Of a stretch of DNA of 52,633 bases, positions 41,951 to 51,187 are shown piece by piece. Numbering within the stretch: the first letter of the stretch is position 1; every line of letters begins with the position of its first letter. The position numbers were made by a program, and so were the translations under genes. The notes beneath the pieces were generated by a model, which was not told where the DNA came from, ran no database searches, and worked only from the letters and a program-made list of their open reading frames with translations. Origin of the DNA: a bacterium (GTDB taxonomy: Bacteria; Vulcanimicrobiota; Xenobia; Xenobiales; JADMJV01); NCBI GenBank assembly GCA_018780265.1, contig JADMJV010000004.1, positions 1-52,633 on the forward strand, written 5' to 3'.

Positions 41951-42307
41951 ATGGCCAAAAACGTTTTAGGTTTCCAACTTGAAGTCTGTTCCACCGACCC
42001 ACTTACCGGATTTATGCGCGATGGATGTTGCAACACCGGTCCTGGCGACCGGGGCATGCACCTGGCGTGCTGCGTGATGACCCAGGAATTTCTGGATTTT
42101 TCGCGCCAACGGGGCAACGATCTGTCAACACCACTTCCCGAGTATGAGTTTCCCGGCCTGAAGCCAGGGGACCGCTGGTGCCTGTGCGCTGAGCGCTGGG
42201 CGGAGGCACACCAGGCCGGCTGTGCCCCGCGACTGGTATTGGAGGCCACCCACGCCATCATGCTGGAATATGCAAACATGGCCGAGCTGATGGCCCACAA
42301 ACATTGA
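41951..42307 (+). CDS. DUF2237 family protein
   Basis: 118 residues, a full-length member: MAKNVLGFQLEVCSTDPLTGF, RDGCCNTGPGDRGMH, FSRQRGNDLSTP and FPGLKPGDRWCLCAERW are the family's conserved blocks. Six or more conserved Cys/His suggest a metal or redox role, but the function is not known. GGAAGGAA precedes the ATG. It abuts the arginine operon, with the argC ATG nine bases after its stop. Confidence 0.88.
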   Translation: MAKNVLGFQLEVCSTDPLTGFMRDGCCNTGPGDRGMHLACCVMTQEFLDFSRQRGNDLSTPLPEYEFPGLKPGDRWCLCAERWAEAHQAGCAPRLVLEATHAIMLEYANMAELMAHKH

Positions 42308-42315
42308 AGTCGTCG

Positions 42316-43308
42316 ATGAAAGAACGTGTGGCGATACTGGGAGCCACCGGCTACTCGGGGCGCGAACTGGTTGAGCGCGTGTTGAGCCATGCTCACCTTG
42401 AGTTGAAGGCGGCAGCCTGCCGCAATGACGCAGGCAAGAGGCTGGATCAGGTGATGCCGGGCGCCCCTCCACAACCCCTGATCGAATTGAACCAGATCGA
42501 ATTAGACCGAGTAGACACGGTTTTTCTGTGCCTACCCCACGGGGCTTCGGCGCAATGGGCGGAGCGAGCCCTCCAGGCCAACTGTCGCGTCATTGACCTG
42601 TCTGCCGATTTTCGCCTCAACGACTCGGCCCTCTATCGCCAGGTCTACGGGTTAGAGCATCCCTGCCCCCAAAGGCTTGCAGAGGCCGTCTATGGATTGA
42701 GTGAACTCCATCGCAACGAGATTCCGCGACACCGCCTGATCGCCAATCCTGGCTGCTACCCCACCAGTATTCTGCTGGGACTGGCTCCGCTGTTGCGCGC
42801 GGGACTGCTGCAAGGACTGGTCATCGCCGATAGCAAAAGCGGAGTCTCAGGGGCCGGTCGGTCGGCTGCTGTAGCCAACCTTTTCGGTGAAGTCAGTGAC
42901 AATGTTCGTCCCTATCAGGTGGGGGACAAACACCGACACCGCAGCGAAATGCTTCAGCAAATCCAGGCCTACGGGGGCAAATCCGAGCTGCTCTTTGTCC
43001 CTCAGGTCGTGCCCTGCTTCCGTGGCATGCTGTCAAACCTGTACGTCAAACTGCCGGACGGTGACATGGCAGCACTTTACAGAGATTTTTATGCCAAGGA
43101 CCCCTTTGTTCAGGTGCTGGAAGAGTGCGCCACCATGGCCCACACGCGGGGATCCAATCGCTGCGCCATCAGCCTGCACCCCTTACCCGACCAAGGCAAA
43201 TTGCTTATCATTAGCAGTATTGATAACCTGGTCAAGGGTGCCGCCGGCCAGGCCTTACAAAACCTCAATTTGGCCCTCGGTCTGCCGGAAAGCGAGGGGC
43301 TCCTGTAA
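42316..43308 (+). CDS. argC: N-acetyl-gamma-glutamyl-phosphate reductase
   Basis: 330 residues. Reduces N-acetylglutamyl phosphate to the semialdehyde with NADPH in arginine synthesis. GATGYSGREL nucleotide-binding loop near the start; catalytic cysteine in ANPGCYPTS (about residue 150); later HRHRSEM and VPCFRGM blocks as in the family. ATG 42316 is preferred; a TTG at 42304 overlaps the preceding stop. Its stop overlaps argB (TAATG). One AATTGCTTATCA copy at 43198 encodes KLLII. Confidence 0.93.
   Translation: MKERVAILGATGYSGRELVERVLSHAHLELKAAACRNDAGKRLDQVMPGAPPQPLIELNQIELDRVDTVFLCLPHGASAQWAERALQANCRVIDLSADFRLNDSALYRQVYGLEHPCPQRLAEAVYGLSELHRNEIPRHRLIANPGCYPTSILLGLAPLLRAGLLQGLVIADSKSGVSGAGRSAAVANLFGEVSDNVRPYQVGDKHRHRSEMLQQIQAYGGKSELLFVPQVVPCFRGMLSNLYVKLPDGDMAALYRDFYAKDPFVQVLEECATMAHTRGSNRCAISLHPLPDQGKLLIISSIDNLVKGAAGQALQNLNLALGLPESEGLL
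43199..43210 (+). repeat. Window motif copy 11 (AATTGCTTATCA)
   Basis: Exact, inside argC, read as KLLII. Confidence 0.8.
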
Positions 43309-44075
43309 TGTGGGTGCTAAAAATCGGTGGACGCCAACTGGACAACCCCAGATTTTTGCAAGGTCTGGGCGATCTGATTGGCCAGTTTCCCAAGCCGCCC
43401 ATAATCGTTCATGGAGGAGGCAAGGGCACCAGTAAGTTGTCCTCCAGACTGGGCCTGAAGTCCCGCTTCGTGGACGGGCTACGCGTCACCGACGAGGCCA
43501 CCCTGGAAGCGGCCGTGATGGGACTGGCTGGCCTGGCCAAGATGCAACTGGTCCAATCACTGGTATCCCAGGGACTGAAAGCGCTGGGGCTGACCGGCGC
43601 CGATGCCGGACTGGTGCGCTGCAAGAAGCTGGAACACGAACAAGACCTGGGTTGGGTGGGCGAACCCTACCACGTGAACGCAGACGGCTTAAAGCTGCTG
43701 GCCTCCGCAGGTTGGGTAGTATGCATCTCCCCCTTATGCCTGGACGATCAGGGGCAACTCTACAACGTCAACGCCGACCCGGTGGCGGCAGCCATAGCCG
43801 CCGCCCTCAACTCGGAGACGCTGGTGTTTGTGACCGATGTCGAGGGAGTCCTGGTCGAGGGCCAATCGGTGCCCGAACTTGACCGGGCCCTCTTTCACGA
43901 TCTACTCGAACGTGGACATCTCACCGAGGGGATGTTACCCAAACTCAGGGCCTGCTTCGCCGCCCTGGACCGAGGAGTGGAACAGGTGTTGATCAGTCAT
44001 TTAGAAGGGGTGGCTGCCTGGCTTAAAGGCCAGCCAGCCGGAACGATGGTGCGCAATGTCTCAAAATATCGCTGA
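43308..44075 (+). CDS. argB: Acetylglutamate kinase
   Basis: 255 residues. Phosphorylates N-acetylglutamate with ATP. KIGGR at the start, IIVHGGGK as phosphate loop, DGLRVTDEATLEAAVMGLAG for substrate binding, NVNADPVAAAIA and VFVTDVEGVL for nucleotide binding. Slightly short and lacks the N-terminal helix of arginine-inhibited hexameric forms, so feedback inhibition is doubtful (inference). Overlaps argD by 20 bases. Confidence 0.92.
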   Translation: MWVLKIGGRQLDNPRFLQGLGDLIGQFPKPPIIVHGGGKGTSKLSSRLGLKSRFVDGLRVTDEATLEAAVMGLAGLAKMQLVQSLVSQGLKALGLTGADAGLVRCKKLEHEQDLGWVGEPYHVNADGLKLLASAGWVVCISPLCLDDQGQLYNVNADPVAAAIAAALNSETLVFVTDVEGVLVEGQSVPELDRALFHDLLERGHLTEGMLPKLRACFAALDRGVEQVLISHLEGVAAWLKGQPAGTMVRNVSKYR

Positions 44076-45240
44076 ACAAGAGCGTGGCTGTATAGCCCCC
44101 ACCTATAAGCGTGCCCCTTTGCTTTGGGAGCATGGAAAGGAAGTCTACCTGTATGACTCCGAGGGTACAGAATACCTGGACATGGCAGCCGGCATCGCCG
44201 TCAATGCCCTGGGCTACCAACACGCCGAGATCGAGAAAGTGTTGGCCTTACCTGGCCTGATTCACACCAGCAACCTTTACTACACCCGGCCACAGCTGCA
44301 TCTGGCCGACCATCTTTGTCGTGGTTCTTTTGCCTCCAAAGTCTTTTTCTGCAACAGCGGCACCGAAGCCAACGAAGGAGCCATCAAATTTTCCCGCAAG
44401 CACGGAGGTGCCCGGCGACGGGACCTGATCGCCTTTAGCGACGGATTTCATGGTCGAACCATGGGCGCTCTGGCCTGCACCGCCAACACCCGCTATCGCG
44501 AGCCCTTCGAACCGCTGATCGGAGGCGTCCATTTTGCCACCTACAATGACCTCAGTTCGGTTTCACTGAACGAGAGTGTGGCTGCCGTTGTCGTGGAGCC
44601 CATTCAAGGAGAAGGCGGAGTGCGCCCGGCCGATCGCGAGTTTCTCTCAGGGTTGCGACAGTTGTGCGACCGGCATGGGGCCCTGCTGATTTTTGATGAA
44701 GTCCAATGCGGTCTGGGCCGGACCGGAAAACTGTGGGCCTATCAGGACTACGGGATTGAGCCCGACCTGCTGACGGTGGCCAAACCGCTGGGTGGAGGCC
44801 TGCCTATCGGAGCGATCTTGATGAATCAACGAGTGGCCAACACCATCGAATTCGGCGACCACGGCAGCACCTTTGGCGGCGGGCCGCTGGTCACCCGAGT
44901 GGCCGGTCGAGTGCTGGAAATCATCAGTCAGCCTCAATTCCTGGCGCAGGTGGTGGCAGTCGGTCAATTGCTCGGAGAAGCCTTACAGCGCTTGGTGGCC
45001 GACTTTGATCTGGTCCTCGAGGCGCGCGGGCGGGGCCTGATGTGGGGGTTGGCCCTGCAAGAAAAGTTGCCGGTGGCCCGTCTGGTAGAAGCCGGCTATT
45101 CGCAACGGTTGGTGATGCTCAGTTCCGGAGGCAACACTCTGCGCCTGTTGCCTCCCCTGATCTTGCAGCCCGAGCACGTCCAACAATTTGAAGAGAGAGT
45201 GCGGTTGGCTCTGCAGGAGGTGTCGCTTGCAGTGGCTTGA
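44056..45240 (+). CDS. argD: Acetylornithine aminotransferase
   Basis: 394 residues, PLP-dependent class III aminotransferase. FCNSGTEANEGAIKFSRKH, GFHGRTMGAL, VVEPIQGEGGVRP, LLIFDEVQCGLGRTGKLWAYQ and the PLP lysine in VAKPLGGGLPIGA are all present. The ATG at 44056 lies inside argB; the next gene starts before its stop. May also act in lysine synthesis as succinyl-DAP aminotransferase. Confidence 0.93.
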   Translation: MSQNIAEQERGCIAPTYKRAPLLWEHGKEVYLYDSEGTEYLDMAAGIAVNALGYQHAEIEKVLALPGLIHTSNLYYTRPQLHLADHLCRGSFASKVFFCNSGTEANEGAIKFSRKHGGARRRDLIAFSDGFHGRTMGALACTANTRYREPFEPLIGGVHFATYNDLSSVSLNESVAAVVVEPIQGEGGVRPADREFLSGLRQLCDRHGALLIFDEVQCGLGRTGKLWAYQDYGIEPDLLTVAKPLGGGLPIGAILMNQRVANTIEFGDHGSTFGGGPLVTRVAGRVLEIISQPQFLAQVVAVGQLLGEALQRLVADFDLVLEARGRGLMWGLALQEKLPVARLVEAGYSQRLVMLSSGGNTLRLLPPLILQPEHVQQFEERVRLALQEVSLAVA

Positions 45241-45793
45241 GATTCGCAAAGCTCGCCTGGAAGATGTTCCAGGCATTGCCGAGTTGGTCAACAACTATGC
45301 CAATCAAGGCTTAATGCTCTCCAAGCGCCAGGTAGACCTGTATGAGCAGGTCCGAGAATTTGTGGTGGTGGTGACCTCCGCCCAACAACTATTGGGCTGT
45401 GGCGCCTTGAGGCTGGTGTGGCACAATCTGGCCGAGGTGCGCTCGCTGGCCATCGCCGAAGTGGCCAAAGGCACGGGACTGGGTCGGCGCATCGTGGACG
45501 AACTGCTCAAGGAGGCCAGTCAACTGGGGCTGGCCAAAGTCTTCGCACTCACCTATCAGGTGGATTTCTTCGAAAAACTGGGCTTTCACGTGGTCGACAA
45601 GTCCGGATTTCCCCAGAAGGTGTGGCTGGACTGCAATCTGTGTCCCAAGCAGACCTGCTGCGATGAAGTGGCCGTGCTGCGCATTCTCAATCCCAACGCC
45701 ACCAACGTGGACCCGCCCGAACTGGTGAAAGAATGGACCTCGGGCAAAGAGATTTTGCAACTGCGGGTCATTCCGGCCGAGGTAGCCCGATGA
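45227..45793 (+). CDS. argA: N-acetyltransferase, short ArgA-type N-acetylglutamate synthase
   Basis: 188 residues from TTG 45227, with GGAGG eight bases upstream. GNAT fold: IRKARLEDVPGIAELVNNYA, EVRSLAIAEVAKGTGLGRRIVDELLKEA (acetyl-CoA loop) and FFEKLGF. It lacks the kinase-like domain of E. coli ArgA, as in the stand-alone GNAT-type synthases. The CNLCPKQTCCDE cluster (C-x2-C-x4-CC) may bind metal. Placement between argD and argJ supports its role. Overlaps argJ by ATGA. Confidence 0.85.
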   Translation: MQWLEIRKARLEDVPGIAELVNNYANQGLMLSKRQVDLYEQVREFVVVVTSAQQLLGCGALRLVWHNLAEVRSLAIAEVAKGTGLGRRIVDELLKEASQLGLAKVFALTYQVDFFEKLGFHVVDKSGFPQKVWLDCNLCPKQTCCDEVAVLRILNPNATNVDPPELVKEWTSGKEILQLRVIPAEVAR

Positions 45794-46911
45794 CCTTTCC
45801 CCAAGGATTCTCCTGTCAGGTGGCGGTTTGCGGACTCAAAAGCAATGGTGACCCCGAATTAGCCGTGGTGCGATCGGATCGACCATGCCACGCGGCCGGG
45901 GTGTTCACCACCAACTTGGTGGCCGCTGCTCCCGTCCATTATTGTCGATCCCTATTGAACCGACGCCGCGACGCGGTGAGGGCAGTCGTCATCAACAGCA
46001 AGAACGCCAATGCCGTTACCGGGCCCCAAGGCGACCGCGATGCGGCCCGGCTGGCTCAACTGGTTGACGCCGGAGACGTCTTGACCATGAGCACAGGAGT
46101 GATTGGCCAGCCCATGCCCATGGAAGCCTACGAACGCGGCCTGCAAAGGACTCAGGCGGCCACTCCCCTGGAACTGGCCCGGGCCATCATGACCACCGAC
46201 ACCCGCCCCAAGCTGGTGGAACGTCAGTTGGGCGACACCCGCTGGCTGGGCGTAGCCAAAGGATCCGGCATGATTCACCCGGATATGGCCACTCTGCTAG
46301 CTCTGGTGATCACCGACGCCCACATTGAAGCCGACCAACTCCAGCAAGCCCTGACCCAGGTCAATCAAGACAGCTTCCAGTGCATCACCGTCGATGGAGA
46401 CAGCAGCACCAATGACACCCTGCTTTTGCTGGCCAACGGAGCGGCCGGACCGGCCCCATCCGGGTGGCACGGACTACTCCGTGAATTGCTTATCAGTCTG
46501 GCTCAACAGGTGGCTTTTGATGGCGAAGGTGCCCATCACCAGGTGACGCTTACGGTGAGCGGCCTGGCCAACGCCGAGGCGGCCCGTAAACTGGGACGCA
46601 CCGTCTTGACCTCCCCTCTGGTAAAAACGGCTATTGCCGGCAAAGACGCCAACTGGGGACGCATCCTGGCCGCGGCCGGCCGCTCGGGCGTAGGCTTTGA
46701 GCCGGGTCGAGCAGCCCTGTGGTGGAACGGTCTGCAGCTCCTGGAGGGGGGCTCCCCCACCAATCCTGGCAGTCAGGCAGAAGAGCGCGCCGTCGAGGGC
46801 GAACAGGTCAACCTGCAATTGCAGTTGGGTGACGGTCCTGGCCATGCCACCCTGTGGTCTTGTGACCTGACCCACGACTACATCAGTATCAACGGCGACT
46901 ACCGCAGTTGA
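45790..46911 (+). CDS. argJ: Glutamate N-acetyltransferase/ornithine acetyltransferase
   Basis: 373 residues. Recycles the acetyl group from acetylornithine to glutamate. KGSGMIHPDMATLLALVITDA holds the self-cleavage site before Thr (MA/TLLA), which becomes the N-terminal nucleophile of the beta chain. INSKNANAVTG, TGVIGQPMP, TVDGDSSTNDT and KTAIAGKDANWGRI are family blocks. Start at ATG 45790, overlapping the argA stop. Whether it is mono- or bifunctional cannot be told; with argA present it may only recycle. One AATTGCTTATCA copy encodes ELLIS. Confidence 0.92.
   Translation: MTFPQGFSCQVAVCGLKSNGDPELAVVRSDRPCHAAGVFTTNLVAAAPVHYCRSLLNRRRDAVRAVVINSKNANAVTGPQGDRDAARLAQLVDAGDVLTMSTGVIGQPMPMEAYERGLQRTQAATPLELARAIMTTDTRPKLVERQLGDTRWLGVAKGSGMIHPDMATLLALVITDAHIEADQLQQALTQVNQDSFQCITVDGDSSTNDTLLLLANGAAGPAPSGWHGLLRELLISLAQQVAFDGEGAHHQVTLTVSGLANAEAARKLGRTVLTSPLVKTAIAGKDANWGRILAAAGRSGVGFEPGRAALWWNGLQLLEGGSPTNPGSQAEERAVEGEQVNLQLQLGDGPGHATLWSCDLTHDYISINGDYRS
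46484..46495 (+). repeat. Window motif copy 12 (AATTGCTTATCA)
   Basis: Exact, inside argJ, read as ELLIS. Confidence 0.8.
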
Positions 46912-48917
46912 AACGGGTGATCTTTCTACTGCTATCTCTACCGGTCTGGTGCCGCCCCATCACCCACGCCGACCTGTATCAGTTTCAATGGATTGGCGAC
47001 ATCCAGATTTCGCCAACAGGCGATCAGGTGGCCTTTGTGCGAGTGCGTGTCGACGACACCCGAAATAGCTACGAAACCTCCTTGTGGCTGGCATCCACTC
47101 GCAACCTGGAGGCTCCTCGCCAGCTGACCAGCGGCCCCAAGGATCGCTCCCCGCGCTGGTCTCCCGACGGACAAAAACTGGCCTTTGTGCGCGGCAAACT
47201 GGGCAAGCTAGCCGTGCAGCCCCTTGACCAGCCAGAATGCAAAATTCTCACCCAGCTGCCTCGTTCAGTTTCGTCCCCCCTGTGGGCGCCGGACGGCCAC
47301 CGCCTGGCCTTTCTGTGCGACGCCAACAGCAACGACTTCAGCAAAAAGGAAGTCAGCGACGTCAGCGTCATCAAAAGGGCCATGTACCGCCTTAACGGCT
47401 CGGGCCTGCTCGACCCTACCCATCCTCGCCAACTCTGGACACAAGATCTGGAGGGCGGTCCCCCACGACAACTGACGCGAGGCTCCTATAGCGTAGAAGA
47501 CCCGCACTTCTCTCCCGACGGAAATCGTCTGATTTTCGCCGCCGACCGACGCCCCGAACCCTACTACGATCCAGCCCAAACTGAAATCTTGGAAGTTTCC
47601 CTCCAAGAAAAGACAACGAAGGTCCTGCAAACCCTGCCCCTGGACATCTGGGACCTTTGCCTATCTCCGGACGGACAAAAGCTTGCCTTCCACGCGGAAG
47701 CGCCCGGTCCCGTGCGATCCTATGTTCAGCCCGACTTGTGGCTGCTCGACCTGAAGCAATCCCGGCCTCGCAACCTCACCAGCGAGTATGACTTTGACAT
47801 GGGCAGCGGCGTAGCCGGAGACAACGGCCCACCCGCCGGCGGGGGTGGTGGAGGCATTCAGTGGCACGGCGACCGCCTGCTCGATACGGTGGCCCGCCAG
47901 GGAAAAGCCGCGTTGGTCTCGGTGGATACAGGCAACGGGAAAGTGACCGAACTGACCCACGGCGAGCAGGCTGTTCAGGCCTACTCCCGGGCTCTGGATG
48001 GCACGATCGTGACCAAGGTTTCCACGCCAACCCTGCTCAACGAAATCTTTCGATTGGACGGCCAACCGGTTACGCAGCTAAACCGGGAGTTGTTTGAGCC
48101 GTTTGCCCTGAGGCAGCCCGAAGAAATCAACTACACAAGCTTTGATGGGCGAAAAATTCAGGCATGGCTGCAGAAGCCCCCGGACTTTGACCCGGCCCAA
48201 AAATACCCGCTGATCCTCAATATCCACGGAGGCCCCCACGCCGCCTACGGGTGGGTTTTCGATCATGAATTTCAAGCGGCGGCAGCACGCGGCTACCTGG
48301 TTCTCTACCCCAATCCGCGCGGCTCGACCAGCTATGGTCAAGAGTTTGGCAATCTCATCCAGCATCGCTACCCGGGCGACGACTACCTGGACCTGATGGC
48401 CGGAGTGGACACCGTGCTGGCGCGGGGTTATGTGGATCCGAAAAAATTGGCCGTTACCGGCGGCAGCGGCGGCGGGCTTTTGACCAACTGGACGGTGAGC
48501 CACACCCACCGTTTTCAAGCGGCCGTAGCCCAGCGAGACATCAGCGACTGGGCATCCTGGTGGTACACGACCGACATGGCCCTGTTTCGTCCGAGTTGGT
48601 TCAAGTCGCCCCCCTTTGAAGACCCCACCGAGTATGCCCGCCGCAGCCCGATCACCTATGTGAAAGAGATCACCACCCCGATGATGTTCCTGGTGGGGGA
48701 CAAGGATACCCGAACCCCACCCGAAAGCGGTGGCGAACAGCTGTTTCGGGCCCTCAAATACTTGAAGCGACCCACCGTACTGGTGCGATTTCCGCGCGAG
48801 AGTCACGATCTGTCCCGCTCGGGCGAGCCCCACCACCGAGTGGAACGGCTGGACCACATCCTGGGCTGGTTTGACAAGTGGATACTGGGACTGCCCAGAC
48901 CCGAATACGACCTATGA
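46908..48917 (+). CDS. S9 family (acylaminoacyl-peptidase-like) serine peptidase
   Basis: 669 residues. Short signal-like start (MKRVIFLLLSLPVWCRP), a WD40-like beta-propeller (SPDGQKLAF, APDGHRLAF, SPDGNRLIF and SPDGQKLAF repeats) and a C-terminal alpha/beta hydrolase domain. Triad: Ser in TGGSGGGLLT, Asp in GDKDTRTPP, His in ESHDLSRSG. LNIHGGPHAAYGW is the oxyanion region. Cuts short or N-acylated peptides in the periplasm. The TTG start overlaps the argJ stop (TTGA), so it is the last gene of the arginine operon, possibly by chance. Confidence 0.87.
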   Translation: MKRVIFLLLSLPVWCRPITHADLYQFQWIGDIQISPTGDQVAFVRVRVDDTRNSYETSLWLASTRNLEAPRQLTSGPKDRSPRWSPDGQKLAFVRGKLGKLAVQPLDQPECKILTQLPRSVSSPLWAPDGHRLAFLCDANSNDFSKKEVSDVSVIKRAMYRLNGSGLLDPTHPRQLWTQDLEGGPPRQLTRGSYSVEDPHFSPDGNRLIFAADRRPEPYYDPAQTEILEVSLQEKTTKVLQTLPLDIWDLCLSPDGQKLAFHAEAPGPVRSYVQPDLWLLDLKQSRPRNLTSEYDFDMGSGVAGDNGPPAGGGGGGIQWHGDRLLDTVARQGKAALVSVDTGNGKVTELTHGEQAVQAYSRALDGTIVTKVSTPTLLNEIFRLDGQPVTQLNRELFEPFALRQPEEINYTSFDGRKIQAWLQKPPDFDPAQKYPLILNIHGGPHAAYGWVFDHEFQAAAARGYLVLYPNPRGSTSYGQEFGNLIQHRYPGDDYLDLMAGVDTVLARGYVDPKKLAVTGGSGGGLLTNWTVSHTHRFQAAVAQRDISDWASWWYTTDMALFRPSWFKSPPFEDPTEYARRSPITYVKEITTPMMFLVGDKDTRTPPESGGEQLFRALKYLKRPTVLVRFPRESHDLSRSGEPHHRVERLDHILGWFDKWILGLPRPEYDL

Positions 48918-50627
48918 AACCCCGGGAGTGGGCTTATCCAGTTGACGAAGCTGGCGCTGCACCGCCACCAGCAGGTCTGACTTGGTAACCAGCCCCACAT
49001 AGCGAAGGTCGACCCCCTCGACCAAAGGCAGGTTCTCGCTGTGAATTTGCGAGGCCACCTCGAGGGCTTCGTTAAATGACATATCCACTTTGAGCGCGCG
49101 GCAGTCAGGCCCGATCAGTGCAGCCGCTTCGGACTCGGGAGAGGCCTCCGCCAGCGCCTTTCGAGCCACCACTCCAACCCAATGCCCCTGGCCGTCTACC
49201 ACCTGCAAATAATTGAAAGAAGTCTGAGCAAAACAACGCTTGAGGGCATCCAGCTTCATGTGGGGTTCTGCCAGGGGCTCATCTCGGTGGGCCAACTCCA
49301 GCAACGAAAAAGGCTCCTCGCTACGGGCGGCGCGTTTGAGTGATTCGGAATAGATAGACTTGCCCCGGCCATACCGCCTTGCCATGTGGTCGGCGACAAT
49401 GGCTGCCAACATCAAGGGCAAGACCACTTCGTACTGGCGGGTCATTTCGAAGACCATCAAAATGGACATCAAGGGCGCGTGAGTTGTAGCCCCCAAGAAA
49501 GCTCCCATTCCAACTACCGCATAAGCGGAAGGGGGCCCGGTGAGGGTTGGCCAAACACTGTGCACGGCCGTGCCGGTAAGTGCCCCTAACACCGCACCGC
49601 AAAACAATGTGGGCGTAAAAACGCCGCCCACGGCACCTGAGCCGACCATCGCCGCGGTGGCCAGCAATTTGCACAGCAGCACCGCCAGCAAAGCCTGCCA
49701 TGTCCACGGACTGTGCAGAATCGAATTGACCACACTGTAGCCATTGCCCCACACCTGTGGATTAGACACCGAAAGAGCGCCGACCACCAGGCCTCCCAGC
49801 GTCAATCGGAAAAAGGTCGGCACCGTCAGTTTGTGAAACAGTTGGCGTGTGCGTTCCAGCAACCAGAGAAAGAGCGGAGCCAGGTGGCCGGCCAGCAACC
49901 CCAGAGCCAGATAAAACAGCAACTCCCAAGGCGAAACCAGCTGCACCATAGGCATCTGGTAGACCGGGGCGTAGCCCAGCAGTTGATGAAAAGTCACATT
50001 GGCAACCACGGCCGACACAATGATGGGACCCATGCTCTCGAGCTCGATAGAACCCAACAAAATTTCCGACACAAACACCGAAGCCGCCAACGGTGCATTG
50101 TATGCCGAAGCAATACCGGCAGCAGCCCCGCAGGCTACCAGAAGACGACGGGTGCGGGCCGGAAAACTGAGTACGCGACCCAGGCTGGATCCGATCATGG
50201 CGGCCAGTTGCACCATAGCCCCTTCGCGCCCGATAGAACCGCCAGAACCGATGGTGCAGATCGACGAAGCACTCTTGACCAGACTGGCCCTCACACTGAT
50301 AAAACCGTCTCCCACGCTGACCGCTTCCATATAGTCAGTGGACTGACGGCCACGCGCCAACTGCATCCCGTACTGCAAAATAAGCCCGGCCATACAGGAG
50401 CCCACCAGAGGCACGGCTACTCGCTGCCAGGGCGCCAGGGCCATGGAGACCTCGGTGACGCTGCCAACCTTACCGGTCAGAGCAAAGCCAAACAGCTCCT
50501 GGGTCCAGCCGAAGGCTGCGGTAATCAGGGCGCCCAGAAAGCCGATCAAACCGGCCCACAACAAAAATCCGTGCAACTGAGTCAGGCTGAACTCGCGCCT
50601 CACCCAGAGTCGAGCCCGCGCGGTCAT
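48912..50627 (-). CDS. ClC chloride channel/antiporter with CBS domains
   Basis: 571 residues. ClC selectivity motifs: GSGGSIGREGAMVQ, GAAAGIASAYNAPLAA and GSGAVGGVFTPTL; ten or more membrane helices to about residue 425. The Glu in GREGA is the gating or proton glutamate, so an antiporter is plausible. The C-terminal 120 residues form a CBS pair (FNYLQVVDGQGHWVGVV, LPLVEGVDLRYVGLVTKSDLLVAV) for nucleotide control. ATG 50627 preferred; TTG 50696 is possible. Overlaps the peptidase stop on the opposite strand by six bases. Confidence 0.88.
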   Translation of the reverse strand: MTARARLWVRREFSLTQLHGFLLWAGLIGFLGALITAAFGWTQELFGFALTGKVGSVTEVSMALAPWQRVAVPLVGSCMAGLILQYGMQLARGRQSTDYMEAVSVGDGFISVRASLVKSASSICTIGSGGSIGREGAMVQLAAMIGSSLGRVLSFPARTRRLLVACGAAAGIASAYNAPLAASVFVSEILLGSIELESMGPIIVSAVVANVTFHQLLGYAPVYQMPMVQLVSPWELLFYLALGLLAGHLAPLFLWLLERTRQLFHKLTVPTFFRLTLGGLVVGALSVSNPQVWGNGYSVVNSILHSPWTWQALLAVLLCKLLATAAMVGSGAVGGVFTPTLFCGAVLGALTGTAVHSVWPTLTGPPSAYAVVGMGAFLGATTHAPLMSILMVFEMTRQYEVVLPLMLAAIVADHMARRYGRGKSIYSESLKRAARSEEPFSLLELAHRDEPLAEPHMKLDALKRCFAQTSFNYLQVVDGQGHWVGVVARKALAEASPESEAAALIGPDCRALKVDMSFNEALEVASQIHSENLPLVEGVDLRYVGLVTKSDLLVAVQRQLRQLDKPTPGVS

Positions 50628-50782
50628 GTGCAAGATTTCACGCCGTACCACTCGGTAGGATTTGTGTCCAGTGTGGAGGTTCCTGTGCCCCACCAAAATG
50701 GCTCAGACCCTAAAGGGCGACGGAGGAAAAACCGCGAAATCGAAGCCCATGGGTGTGGTGGCCAGGCTCCAAGGAATCTAGC

Positions 50783-51187
50783 ATGGCCGACTTCCTAGAG
50801 CAGGCCGGAGCTGTGCCTTATCGCTGGGTTGAGGGGCAGCTGCAGGTATTGCTGGTGACATCCCGCTCAAGCGGGGACTGGATCGTACCCAAAGGGATGA
50901 TCGACCCGGGCCAAAACAGTCAGCAGACGGCCCTGCAGGAAGCTTATGAAGAAGCCGGCGTGCGCGGCGAGTTGGGTCCACATCTGGGAGTAGTCCACGG
51001 TAGCAAGCGAGGGTATCCCATTCGAGTAGAGTTGTTCGCGCTCCATGTGCGCCAGCAATTGTCCCCATGGATGGAGCAGGACTTCCGCCGCCGGAAGTGG
51101 TTTGAAGCAGATTTGGCCGCCCTCCAGTTGGCCCGCGACCCTGCTCTGGCCGAGCTGGTCAAGGCATTGCGGCAGAGCATTCGCTAA
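50783..51187 (+). CDS. Nudix hydrolase
   Basis: 134 residues. Nudix box GMIDPGQNSQQTALQEAYEEAGV: the EAYEEAG metal-binding part is intact, but the first Glu and the Arg of the consensus are Gln. WIVPKGM precedes it, as in diadenosine-polyphosphate and diphosphoinositol-type Nudix enzymes. AAGGA precedes the ATG. Converges with the kinase gene, 4-base overlap. Confidence 0.82.
   Translation: MADFLEQAGAVPYRWVEGQLQVLLVTSRSSGDWIVPKGMIDPGQNSQQTALQEAYEEAGVRGELGPHLGVVHGSKRGYPIRVELFALHVRQQLSPWMEQDFRRRKWFEADLAALQLARDPALAELVKALRQSIR

Noticed and set aside
2653..46495. Reading the AATTGCTTATCA copies as DnaA boxes
   Set aside because: DnaA boxes are TTATCCACA-like; the bases after TTATCA here vary freely and the conserved part lies upstream of TTAT. 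Sites are spread over 44 kb, not clustered.
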